Positions 54,209-62,267 of a DNA stretch of 64,000 bases are shown here, in pieces; position 1 is the stretch's first letter, and every line of letters starts with the position of its first letter. The notes under the pieces were generated by a model. That model had not been told where the DNA came from, ran no database searches, and worked only from the letters and a program-made list of their open reading frames with translations. The position numbers and the translations under genes were made by a program. This DNA is from Gemmatimonadota bacterium (GTDB lineage Bacteria; Latescibacterota; UBA2968; UBA8231): assembly GCA_018660835.1 (NCBI GenBank), contig JABJJN010000074.1, positions 248,001 to 312,000 on the forward strand, given 5' to 3'.

Positions 54209-54787
54209 ATGAGCGCTCTCGATACTCAGGAGCGGGCCATCGTCCGCGCCCTGATTCGCCATCCTCGCCGATCTGACAATAGCATCGCCGCCGACACCGG
54301 TGTGCCCGTGCGAACAGTGCGACGCAAACGGATGCAACTGGAGTCTTCGGGACGACTCAGATACTACGCGGCGCTGGATACAAGAGACACACAGTCGGCA
54401 ACGCAGCATATGATCATCCTCAAATTCCGCCTCGGTGTGACGCGGGGGCAGGTGGAGGAGGAGATTCGCTCGGAGCCCAATGTGGCCAATGTCTTCGCTG
54501 AATTGATCAGAGACAGCTACCTGGCAGAGCTGGATGGCCACGTGTCTCTGGTGATGGTGCTGGAAGGTGAGTCCGACGCGGACGTGATCGACAGCCTTCA
54601 GGGCAAGATCATCCCATCGCTGCAGAAGAACCACGGCGAAGAGTCGATCGTCGAACTGCGCACCATGCGCGTGCTGGGCGCGATTCGGCGCGAGCACAAC
54701 TATGTCCCGAATGTGAACATGGACGGTGCGTATCTAACCGAAGGTTGGCCAGATGAAGCGATCTATGTGGGTGAGGAACCGGCTTGA
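54209..54787 (+). CDS. Lrp/AsnC-like transcriptional regulator
   Basis: This 192-residue protein has an N-terminal winged HTH of the Lrp/AsnC kind (LDTQERAIVRALIRHPRRSD, then GVPVRTVRRKRMQLESSGRL). A C-terminal part (HMIILKFRLGVTRGQVEEEI, VSLVMVLEGESD) has the length and strand pattern of a RAM-like effector domain. It is divergent from gltBD with about 110 nt between it and the gltB promoter, so it is a candidate regulator of nitrogen assimilation, as Lrp is for gltBD in E. coli; this is inference from position. The start ATG has no close Shine-Dalgarno; AAAGG is 14 nt away. Confidence 0.75.
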   Translation: MSALDTQERAIVRALIRHPRRSDNSIAADTGVPVRTVRRKRMQLESSGRLRYYAALDTRDTQSATQHMIILKFRLGVTRGQVEEEIRSEPNVANVFAELIRDSYLAELDGHVSLVMVLEGESDADVIDSLQGKIIPSLQKNHGEESIVELRTMRVLGAIRREHNYVPNVNMDGAYLTEGWPDEAIYVGEEPA

Positions 54788-54819
54788 AGAACCGCATTCA
54801 GACTCAAGGGCTCGTGCCG

Positions 54820-55251
54820 CTACTCTTCGACGATGCGGATCTTCAGCGTCGTGTCCAAATCTCGAAATAGCGCGTGCACCTCAGCCTGGCGCCCTTCGTC
54901 GGGTCGCGAACCGAGTGTGAAGGTGACCCACTGAGTGTAGGTCGTGGTGACGCCAGTGCTGAGACTGTCATCGCGTCCGAGAAGAGTGAAATCGAGGCGG
55001 CTAGGGGAAACACTCCCCTGGTTGGTGACGAAGGTGATTGTGCCCGCAGTGGTCTGAGCAAGTTGACCTGCAAGACTCTCCACCGTCACCAGGATCGGCA
55101 AAGCCTCGCCAGGTTTTAAGTGATTTTTTGCCGCCTTCAGCGTCACCTCAAACTGATCATCCTCCGTTGAGCGTGTGACGGACGAGTTCGGCTCTGAACA
55201 ACCGAGGCCGAAGGCGATCAACATCCCGCATGCAAGCCAGCGAATCTTCAT
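54820..55251 (-). CDS. Small predicted lipoprotein coupled to the secretin gene
   Basis: This 143-residue protein has a signal WLACGMLIAFGLGCSEPN, with a likely lipidated Cys preceded by Gly-Leu-Gly (a weak lipobox), and Ser-Glu after it, which would send it to the outer membrane. The mature part is a single beta-sandwich-like domain (HLKPGEALPILVTVESLAGQ). It overlaps the secretin by ATGA. By position it could be a pilotin, but it has no sequence feature of known pilotins. Unknown otherwise. Confidence 0.72.
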   Translation of the reverse strand: MKIRWLACGMLIAFGLGCSEPNSSVTRSTEDDQFEVTLKAAKNHLKPGEALPILVTVESLAGQLAQTTAGTITFVTNQGSVSPSRLDFTLLGRDDSLSTGVTTTYTQWVTFTLGSRPDEGRQAEVHALFRDLDTTLKIRIVEE

Positions 55252-57647
55252 CGTGCACCTCGCAGGTTCTGCTCGACTTCGTGCACCTTGCGGTTGAAGA
55301 CCCGCTCGAAGGCGGGATAGTACTGACTTGAGGACGTCTCGTAGAAATACTGGGCGACATCACTGTCAATCAGATGGTAACGATTCGCCATGTCTTCCCT
55401 GCTGGGGAACAGAATCTGCAAGCCTGGCTGAAAGGCCTCCAGCGTCAATGGCAGTTTGTTGTTCAGATCGAGAATGCGTTTGAGTATCAGGACGTTGCGC
55501 AGATGATTCACATCTTCTTCTGTCGCCAGAGCGATCGTCCATTCCTGTGGCTGCCCATCATCGTCCACAGGATTCACTGATCGCAGAAAGTCGACGCGAT
55601 CCTGCTCATCGGCGGGGATCGCTTCTTGGGAGATTGTAGCGAAGGGATAAGTGAAATACGAGCCATCATCATGGACCTCGGCAGCCGCTTTGTAGCCAAG
55701 TAGAATCGCCTGTCCAGCATCTTGTAGCGTGGTGCCCAGCGCATCGTTGAAGCCGCGATCAACCAGATTGTGCCCCTCTGTGGCCTCAAAGAAAAAGACC
55801 TTCTCCAGATCGACTTCAGCACCATAGTCGAGATTGCGGATGATATCGGTCAGCATCGTCCGCACCAGCACTTCCTCGCCCGGGATCCGCCCCGCCAGGA
55901 AACTCGCAAATGGCTCCTGACGCAGCATCGTCACATCCTGTTGTCCATGCTGTCGAATCCGATCGACAATGCCCCGGAGCACGGGACTTGCCTGGATAAA
56001 GCGCAGATCCCACACCTCAGCATCGCGAACCCGGTACGCATTGCGGAACAAGGTGTAGTCGAAGCGGTCGAAGATATCTGAATCCTTGGGGATCAGATAG
56101 CTGAAGCTACGTGCATCCTGTGGCACGATATGTGGTGTCAGTACAACGATCACTTCCCGGTGCTCACGCTCGAGTCGCTCACGTGAAAACAGGCGCCCGA
56201 TGAAGGGAAGCTCGGACACAAAGGGCAGGCTGATGCGGGTCTGCTGTTCGTCCGTCGACAGCAGACCGCCGATAATGAAGGGTGTGCCATCAGCGACGCG
56301 GACATAGGTCTCGACCTGCCGATTGTCGACGATCGGCGAGAATGTGATATCACCTGAGCTCTGTTCGAGCTTGGCCGCCGATTCTGGTGAGATCGAGCTG
56401 ATGATCGTCTCGATCTGCATGGTCACTTCCGAACGTTCCCGATCAATCCGCGGCCGCAGATTCAGCACAATGCCAATGGGAAAGTATTCTACACCCTTGG
56501 TGACAGCTGATGTCGTGGCCGTTGTCCGCGATACAGGAATCTGACGACCCACCTGAATTCGTGCCTGGCGATCATTGAGGACCAGCACGGAAGGACTCGA
56601 CAGAATTTCGGCATCTCCGGATTCCTGCAAGGCTTCAAGGGAAGCGGAGAAGGCACCAAAATCAGTGAAGGTGTCACGCGAGAAAATGAACGTTCCCTGT
56701 CGCGGACCCAACGTGCCTTCACGTTGGAAGGCGCCACTGACCGACCCGGTGGAACCGCTGAACTCGAGTCCGAGATCATCCACGCTGTTTGTATTGACTT
56801 CGATGACAAGGGCCTCTATCACGATCTGCTGCGCCGCGACGTCGATATGCGTCTGCAGGAGGTTGACGATTTGCTCAAGCTCCTCTGGCTTGGACTTATC
56901 GTAGACGATCATCAATCGCTCTTGTGGCGAGCCTTCCGTTGCCGAGTGCAGATGCGATCCACCCAGTTGCGGAGCACCCACGAGCCCACCCTTGGATCCG
57001 GAACTCGTGGAGCGGGTCGCCGTCGCGCGAGCCCCCGCCTGCGCCTGCATGAGGCTGGTCTTGGAAGCACTGGAAACTCGCACGATCCACGGCAGGGCCG
57101 TCTTGGAGGACCGAACAACATCAAAGATCTGATCCGAGCCCTGTGACTTGGCATTGAATTCGATCGTGTTATAACCGAGAGCTTTCAACAGGGCGAGGGC
57201 ACGATCAGCCTCTATGTGCCCCAACCGCAGCATCTCATAGCCCTTGTCCACGGGCGCCCGACTCGCTGCCTGCGTTGTTGAGCGCACGAGTGTGGAAATC
57301 TGCGTTGCGATCGAGCCAAGTTCAGAGGCCCGCGACAGGGCGATATCGTAGCCCGTGGGGCCATTGACGATGGCCACCTCGATCGGCGCCTGGTCGGCAT
57401 GACCATAGACGCGAACCTCCTGCACCCCGGGTCGACGGGAGAGTGTAGCCGACGCCTCCATGGAAGGGGCTCTCTCGAAACCGAGGGGCAGCATTACCCG
57501 CAGGTCGATCTGATCGAGGAGCGATTTCGCGCGTCCGAGAGAGGTCTGTGAAGCGACAAACCTCACTTCCGCATCGACGGCGCATACGATGCTCAGTAGC
57601 AGAAAAACACTACAGGTAAATTGGTGAATCCGTCGCAAGAGCAACAC
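55248..57647 (-). CDS. Secretin-family outer membrane channel with large C-terminal extension
   Basis: This 799-residue protein starts at a GTG giving VLLLRRIHQFTCSVFLLLSI, a good signal peptide. N-domains follow to about residue 250. The secretin core lies near 260-510: LQTHIDVAAQQIVIEALVIEV, then ILSSPSVLVLNDRQARIQVG, FIIGGLLSTDEQQTRISLP and EVIVVLTPHIVP. About 280 residues beyond the core (IPKDSDIFDRFDYTLFRNAY onward) match nothing I know in GspD or PilQ. The start is decided by the promoter at 57685-57714, whose transcript begins downstream of ATGs at 57707 and 57683. It is encoded alone with a lipoprotein; no pilus, T2SS or T3SS genes are present. Confidence 0.82.
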   Translation of the reverse strand: MLLLRRIHQFTCSVFLLLSIVCAVDAEVRFVASQTSLGRAKSLLDQIDLRVMLPLGFERAPSMEASATLSRRPGVQEVRVYGHADQAPIEVAIVNGPTGYDIALSRASELGSIATQISTLVRSTTQAASRAPVDKGYEMLRLGHIEADRALALLKALGYNTIEFNAKSQGSDQIFDVVRSSKTALPWIVRVSSASKTSLMQAQAGARATATRSTSSGSKGGLVGAPQLGGSHLHSATEGSPQERLMIVYDKSKPEELEQIVNLLQTHIDVAAQQIVIEALVIEVNTNSVDDLGLEFSGSTGSVSGAFQREGTLGPRQGTFIFSRDTFTDFGAFSASLEALQESGDAEILSSPSVLVLNDRQARIQVGRQIPVSRTTATTSAVTKGVEYFPIGIVLNLRPRIDRERSEVTMQIETIISSISPESAAKLEQSSGDITFSPIVDNRQVETYVRVADGTPFIIGGLLSTDEQQTRISLPFVSELPFIGRLFSRERLEREHREVIVVLTPHIVPQDARSFSYLIPKDSDIFDRFDYTLFRNAYRVRDAEVWDLRFIQASPVLRGIVDRIRQHGQQDVTMLRQEPFASFLAGRIPGEEVLVRTMLTDIIRNLDYGAEVDLEKVFFFEATEGHNLVDRGFNDALGTTLQDAGQAILLGYKAAAEVHDDGSYFTYPFATISQEAIPADEQDRVDFLRSVNPVDDDGQPQEWTIALATEEDVNHLRNVLILKRILDLNNKLPLTLEAFQPGLQILFPSREDMANRYHLIDSDVAQYFYETSSSQYYPAFERVFNRKVHEVEQNLRGAR

Positions 57648-57684
57648 CTGGGATCGAGGTTGGCCAGAGGCTGGCCCGACCATG

Positions 57685-57714
57685 TAGATAGGCGGCTCAC
57701 ACGCCAACTGTCAA
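57685..57714 (-). promoter_or_regulatory. Promoter of the secretin-lipoprotein pair
   Basis: TTGACA (57714-57709) and TATCTA (57690-57685) are 18 bp apart, 41 nt past the pntB stop. The transcript should begin near 57679 and so excludes the in-frame ATGs at 57707 and 57683 as starts. Confidence 0.5.
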
Positions 57715-57754
57715 GACCAACCTTGGGTGTTGTGGCGCCTCAAGGGCTTGTAAT

Positions 57755-59143
57755 TCAGGTCTCTTTGATCGCCGTCACCAGGTCGAGGATCGCCTCCTTC
57801 GCGCTGCCGAAATACATAAGAGTATTGTCGGCGGCAAAGAGCGGATTGGCGATCCCAGCGAAGCCCGGACTGAGGGATCGCTTGATGACGACAACGGTGC
57901 GCGCCTTATCGACATCAAGAATTGGCATCCCGGAAATGGGCCCACCATCATCGACGCGCGCCAAGGGATTCACCACGTCATTGGCGCCAATCACGAGCAC
58001 GACGTCCGTTTGCTCGAAGGCCGGGTTCGCATGGTCCATCTCTTTGAGCTGATCGTAGGGCACTTCGGCCTCGGCAAGAAGAACATTCATGTGGCCAGGC
58101 ATGCGACCGGCGACGGGATGGATCGCGTATTCTACTTCGATACCGCGCGCCTGTAGTAGCTGGGCCATGTCGCGAACGGCGTGCTGTGCCTGCGCAACGG
58201 CCATTCCGTACCCGGGAACCACAACGACCCGGCGCGCCGTGTCGAAAAGCATGGCAACCTCGTCCGCCGAGGTAGATTTCACCTTGCCTTCATAGATCTC
58301 CTCACCCGCACCTACAGCCACCTCGCCGCCGACGGCTCCGGCAAAGACACTGACGATGGAGCGATTCATCGCCTTGCACATGATCTGCGTCAGGATCAGA
58401 CCCGACGCTCCAACCAGTGATCCAGCGATGATGAGGATATTGTTCTGCAAGACGAATCCCGTCGCCGCTGCCGCCAGACCCGAGCAGGAATTGAGCAACG
58501 CAATCACGACGGGCATGTCCGCGCCGCCGATAGGAATCACGATGAGGATCCCGAGCAATGAGGCGGCGGCAACCAGGATCCAATAGGGTTGCATCGATCC
58601 GGGATCGGCGGCGATCCAACCGATCGCCGCCAGGCACACCAGACCTAGCAGGACGTTGATCACCTGCTGACCGGGAAAGAGCAGGGGCCGTCCAGACAAC
58701 AATTCCTGGAGCTTGCCGAAGGCAACAAGACTACCGAAGAAGGTCACGGCGCCGATCAGCGCTGAGATACCGGTGGATAGAGTAAAGGTGGACGACGGGG
58801 CTCCCGGTCTCAGTTGGCTCTCCAATAGAGCCGCTGCGGCGACGAGGACGGACGCGCCACCGCCGAAACCGTTGAACACGGCGACCAACTGCGGCATCGC
58901 CGTCATTTCAATCTTTGCCGCCAGCAAGACCCCTATCAGGGCACCAACGAGCAGGCCGGCAAAAATCATTTCAAAGCTGATGATCTGCTGATCGACAAGG
59001 GTCGCCACGACAGCGATCAACATGGCCAGGGCGCCATACATATTTCCACGCACAGCAGTGCGTGGATGCGTGAGCCCTTTCAGACCAAAGATGAAGAGAA
59101 TGGACGCCAGTAGATACGCGAGATTGATCAGGGTTGCACTCAA
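57755..59143 (-). CDS. pntB: NAD(P) transhydrogenase beta subunit
   Basis: This 462-residue subunit, the usual PntB length, has nine membrane helices then the NADP-binding domain (VVVPGYGMAVAQAQHAVRDM, GANDVVNPLA, MPILDVDKARTVVVIKRS). With PntAA and PntAB it couples hydride transfer between NADH and NADP to proton translocation. TTG at 59143 (SATLINLAYLLASILF) has AAGGA nine bases upstream and begins after the pntAB stop; the frame is open to 59521 but that part only shadows pntAB and pntAA. Confidence 0.92.
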   Translation of the reverse strand: MSATLINLAYLLASILFIFGLKGLTHPRTAVRGNMYGALAMLIAVVATLVDQQIISFEMIFAGLLVGALIGVLLAAKIEMTAMPQLVAVFNGFGGGASVLVAAAALLESQLRPGAPSSTFTLSTGISALIGAVTFFGSLVAFGKLQELLSGRPLLFPGQQVINVLLGLVCLAAIGWIAADPGSMQPYWILVAAASLLGILIVIPIGGADMPVVIALLNSCSGLAAAATGFVLQNNILIIAGSLVGASGLILTQIMCKAMNRSIVSVFAGAVGGEVAVGAGEEIYEGKVKSTSADEVAMLFDTARRVVVVPGYGMAVAQAQHAVRDMAQLLQARGIEVEYAIHPVAGRMPGHMNVLLAEAEVPYDQLKEMDHANPAFEQTDVVLVIGANDVVNPLARVDDGGPISGMPILDVDKARTVVVIKRSLSPGFAGIANPLFAADNTLMYFGSAKEAILDLVTAIKET

Positions 59144-59148
59144 CTCAA

Positions 59149-59430
59149 TCAGTCCTTGCGCCGAAACATGTCGAGCATCCGATGGGTGACCATAAAGCCA
59201 CCCACGGCGTTGATCGTAGCGAATACAAGGGCGGCGAATCCGAGCCAGGTCGTCAGCTCGGTTTGCTGAGCCCCGGCAGACAGAAGCGCGCCTATTAGTG
59301 TGATTCCGGAGATCGCATTTGACCCCGACATCAGAGGGGTATGTAAGGTCGGCGGAATCTTTGTGATGATCTCGAAGCCGACGAAAACGGCCAATACAAA
59401 GACCGTTAGCGCCACAACCAGGCTTTCCAT
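59149..59430 (-). CDS. pntAB: NAD(P) transhydrogenase alpha subunit part 2 (membrane)
   Basis: This 93-residue membrane protein has three helices, with PPTLHTPLMSGSNAISG and ALVFATINAVGGFMVTHRML as conserved segments of the dIIa domain. The alpha subunit is split into two genes as in Rhodospirillum, not fused as in E. coli. It lies 23 nt after pntAA and 5 nt before pntB. Confidence 0.93.
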   Translation of the reverse strand: MESLVVALTVFVLAVFVGFEIITKIPPTLHTPLMSGSNAISGITLIGALLSAGAQQTELTTWLGFAALVFATINAVGGFMVTHRMLDMFRRKD

Positions 59431-59453
59431 CTAGCGTCCGATCTCTTCGGTTG

Positions 59454-60611
59454 TCATGCGCCGGGCAGGCCCTGTGCCTGCAGGACTCTGTTGTGGATGA
59501 TCGTGCCAGCTTGCGCCACAAGTGTGCCAGCCGTGATCTCGTCCTCCATATCGAGTTGCAGTTGCCCCTCGTCGTCTAACAAGTGCAGGAGGAAAGTGGT
59601 CATGTTGTGTGCATACATCTGGCTCGCGTGACCAGGAACGGTTGCCGGCACGTTCAACGGGCCGCAGATCGTTACTCCCTGCACATCGACATCCGACCCG
59701 GGTTCAGTGAGTTCGCAATTACCGCCACGCTCGGCAGCCAGGTCGACGATGACCGACCCGGGGCTCATGCGGCCAACGGCATCCTTGGTGACAAGCAGTG
59801 GAGCCGATTGTCCGGGGATGGCCGCTGTGGTAACGACCACATCGGACTCGGCAATGACTTTGGCTAGCTCATTCCTCTGACGCTCGTAGAAAGCATCATC
59901 CTGCACAGTGGCATAGCCGCCAGCGTCTTCACTGTCTGCCATGTCGATTTCGAGCTCGACGAATTCTGCACCGAGACTATTGATCTGTTCCTTCACCGCG
60001 GCGCGCACATCATAGGCCGAGACGCGAGCACCAAGGCGTTTTGCCGTAGCGATGGCCTGTAACCCAGCGACCCCCGCGCCAATCACCAGAACCCTTGCCG
60101 GTGCGAGCGTGCCAGCTGCCGTCATCAGCAGAGGAAATATTCTCGGTAAACGATCGGCCGCCATCAGGACCGCCTTGTAGCCGGCGATCGTCGCCATCGA
60201 TGAGAGGGCGTCCATACTCTGTGCGCGTGTGATGCGCGGCATCAGTTCCATGGACAAGAGCGTGACCCCGCAATCAGCAAGCGCCGACAACCGGTCACTT
60301 CGATCCAAGGCGTCGGTGAACCCAATCACCGTCTGCTCGGGGCGCAGATTCTCCAGGTCACTCTTGCCTTCAGGATTGGCACCATATGTGCGCACCTGCA
60401 GGATCGTGTGTGCCTGCTGGAACAAGTCGGACGCCGAGACGATCTGCGCCCCCTTTGCCAGATAGAGTTCGTCGCTGTAGCCCGCCTGTTGTCCTGCCCC
60501 TGTCTGGACCAGTACGTCGACGCCCTTGTCCACGAGGGTGTGGACGACATCGGGGATCAACGCGACACGACGCTCGCCTTGAAACGATTCTGTTGGTACT
60601 CCGACGATCAT
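59454..60611 (-). CDS. pntAA: NAD(P) transhydrogenase alpha subunit part 1 (NAD-binding)
   Basis: This 385-residue soluble domain I starts MIVGVPTESFQGERRVALIP, with LVIGAGVAGLQAIATAKRLG as the NAD site and YERQRNELAKVIAESDVVV as the mobile-loop region (Arg-Gln-Arg in place of the common Arg-Gln-Asp next to it). It resembles alanine dehydrogenase, but the adjoining pntAB and pntB settle the identity. It begins 12 nt after hpf. Confidence 0.94.
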   Translation of the reverse strand: MIVGVPTESFQGERRVALIPDVVHTLVDKGVDVLVQTGAGQQAGYSDELYLAKGAQIVSASDLFQQAHTILQVRTYGANPEGKSDLENLRPEQTVIGFTDALDRSDRLSALADCGVTLLSMELMPRITRAQSMDALSSMATIAGYKAVLMAADRLPRIFPLLMTAAGTLAPARVLVIGAGVAGLQAIATAKRLGARVSAYDVRAAVKEQINSLGAEFVELEIDMADSEDAGGYATVQDDAFYERQRNELAKVIAESDVVVTTAAIPGQSAPLLVTKDAVGRMSPGSVIVDLAAERGGNCELTEPGSDVDVQGVTICGPLNVPATVPGHASQMYAHNMTTFLLHLLDDEGQLQLDMEDEITAGTLVAQAGTIIHNRVLQAQGLPGA

Positions 60612-60623
60612 TGGCTCTTTACC

Positions 60624-60929
60624 CTATCGATGATCGACGAGTTTGTCGTGGTATCTCTTGAGCTGCTTTTCTGCTTTCGAGACGGCCTCGTCGATGGCTT
60701 TAAAGAGGTTGTCACCCATCGTTTCCCCCTTACCCGCCAACCGCTGACCGGGCACACGCACAGCAATTTCTACTGTTGTGGCGTGTTTGTGTTTGTCCTG
60801 TGTATCAATGACCACTTCAATGTCGGTAATTTTGTCGAAATACTGGTTCAACTTCGCGCAGCACTCTTCGATGTGTTCTTTGGTGGAATCAGAGAGTTTC
60901 GAGCCTTTCGCATCGATGCGGACTGGCAT
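60624..60929 (-). CDS. hpf: Ribosome hibernation-promoting factor, short form
   Basis: This 101-residue protein shows the HPF/YfiA fold: KLSDSTKEHIEECCAKLNQY, ITDIEVVIDTQ, and DEAVSKAEKQLKRYHDKL at the end. The short length lacks the C-terminal dimerisation domain of long HPF. It binds the 30S subunit and promotes 100S ribosomes in slow growth. ATG at 60929 has AGGAGG four bases upstream, which excludes a longer start at 61007. It lies directly before pntAA, so both may be expressed together. Confidence 0.92.
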   Translation of the reverse strand: MPVRIDAKGSKLSDSTKEHIEECCAKLNQYFDKITDIEVVIDTQDKHKHATTVEIAVRVPGQRLAGKGETMGDNLFKAIDEAVSKAEKQLKRYHDKLVDHR

Positions 60930-60962
60930 TTTTCCTCCTGCAAACTGTCCGGGGTGCTGCCT

Positions 60963-61014
60963 GATCCGAATGAGATCGGATCCGAATGGAAGACCGCTCG
61001 CAACCAAATGACCA
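60963..61014 (-). promoter_or_regulatory. Candidate sigma-54-type promoter and direct repeat upstream of hpf
   Basis: On the minus strand TGGTCATTTGGTTGC (61014-61000) has GG and GC at the -24/-12 spacing of sigma-54 promoters. GATCCGAATG occurs twice (60963-60972 and 60979-60988) between it and the gene. Sites of this kind are common by chance, and no rpoN is in the window. Confidence 0.3.
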
Positions 61015-61160
61015 CGTCAGACGATCTATGGAGTAAGATGACAACCCCCCCAATCATCGTCAACTAACCGGCGCGTGGCGGCTTCGACTGGGATCTGTGT
61101 GACTCGCTGATCTGCTCATCCCACGGCAAGTCGACATGGCACTGCTGCCTCATTGACCGC

Positions 61161-62138
61161 CTATATCTGGCTTACTGGCCAGTGCCGGACCATAGGTTCG
61201 AGATCGTCCCACAGCTGGGCGGGTATCTCCACTGCAGCGGCCGCAGCGTTGGCCCGCGCCTCCGACGCCACACGCGCACCGGGAATCGTACTGGCCACCT
61301 GTGGATGACGTGTGCACCACGCAAGAGCGACGGCCCCCAGCGGCACACCATGATCACCACACAGCGCTTGGATCACAGCGACATGGTCCAGAACGTCCTG
61401 TGTGAAATTCCGCGCCAGATAGTTCGTGCCTGACACGGGCCCAGTAGCCAGTAGCCCACGTTCCAGTGCAGTGGCACCGACAAGACCGACATTGTGTTTC
61501 TCTGCCGCCGGCAGAATCCGATTACGGGCGCGTTGGTTCAGCAGACTCCAACATTCAGGAATCACCGCCGCGTCGAATTCACCCGTCTCGATGTAGTCCG
61601 CATTGGTACCCGGGTCGTTGGCCGCGGATCCGATCCAGCGTGCGATTCCTTCCTTTTGTAGTTGGCGCAGGGCGCCCAGGGTACCATCTGCTGCCATGAC
61701 ACGTTCCATGGGAACATCCATCGCGTCATGAATGAACAACACATCGAAATGTTCCAGGCCCAGTCGTTTCTGACTCTCATCAACATGACGCATCACGGCG
61801 TCATACGAGTGATCGATGACGCCATACTGCTGCCCTACTTTCGTTGTCACCGTCGCCCGGTCGACCAGGTCAGGTCGACGCCGCAATGCTTCCCCGATCA
61901 TGCGCTCGCTGGCGCCTGCACAATACAGAGGCGCCGTGTCGATCAGCCCACAGCCGCCCTCAATCGCGGCGATCACGGCCGCAGCTCCTTCATCCTCTGC
62001 CAGGGGTACGTCCCATGGCTTGGTGAGATCGGAATACGCCATGGCGGCCTGGTTTACGCCGGCAATCCCAAGGAAGGCGGTCCCCATCCCAACGATGGGG
62101 ACCTCCAGGTCTGTACGGCCCAGTCGTTTCGTTTGCAT
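61161..62138 (-). CDS. Aldo/keto reductase family protein
   Basis: This 325-residue barrel oxidoreductase opens MQTKRLGRTDLEVPIVGMGT. It has GLIDTAPLYCAGASERMIGEAL with the catalytic Asp and Tyr, VTTKVGQQYG with the Lys, and FDVLFIHDAM with the His; all four tetrad residues are seen. It is similar to D-threo-aldose/L-fucose dehydrogenase-type members. The substrate is not determined. GGAGGGG precedes the ATG. It is divergent from the second sensor gene. Confidence 0.9.
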   Translation of the reverse strand: MQTKRLGRTDLEVPIVGMGTAFLGIAGVNQAAMAYSDLTKPWDVPLAEDEGAAAVIAAIEGGCGLIDTAPLYCAGASERMIGEALRRRPDLVDRATVTTKVGQQYGVIDHSYDAVMRHVDESQKRLGLEHFDVLFIHDAMDVPMERVMAADGTLGALRQLQKEGIARWIGSAANDPGTNADYIETGEFDAAVIPECWSLLNQRARNRILPAAEKHNVGLVGATALERGLLATGPVSGTNYLARNFTQDVLDHVAVIQALCGDHGVPLGAVALAWCTRHPQVASTIPGARVASEARANAAAAAVEIPAQLWDDLEPMVRHWPVSQI

Positions 62139-62171
62139 ACCCCTCCACCGATCCCTAAGAAACCCGATAGT

Positions 62172-62184
62172 TTGAGCACCTCAA
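62172..62184. promoter_or_regulatory. Palindrome between aldo/keto reductase and sensor genes
   Basis: TTGAG CAC CTCAA is a perfect inverted repeat 34 bp from the leftward ATG and 84 bp from the rightward one. It could be an operator for either gene. No matching regulator is known here. Confidence 0.3.
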
Positions 62185-62267
62185 TATACAAGGTAGGTGC
62201 GTTGCCCCTCGATGGGGGCCCCGGTATGTTCTGCGATCTGCCTTTCTCGTAGCCTCGCGGAATTCCA

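Noticed and set aside
54116..54697. 193-codon open frame antisense to the Lrp-like gene
   Set aside because: No domain; the HTH and effector pattern are on the other strand.
59144..59521. N-terminal extension of pntB
   Set aside because: It reads through pntAB in another frame; the protein from TTG 59143 has the exact family length.
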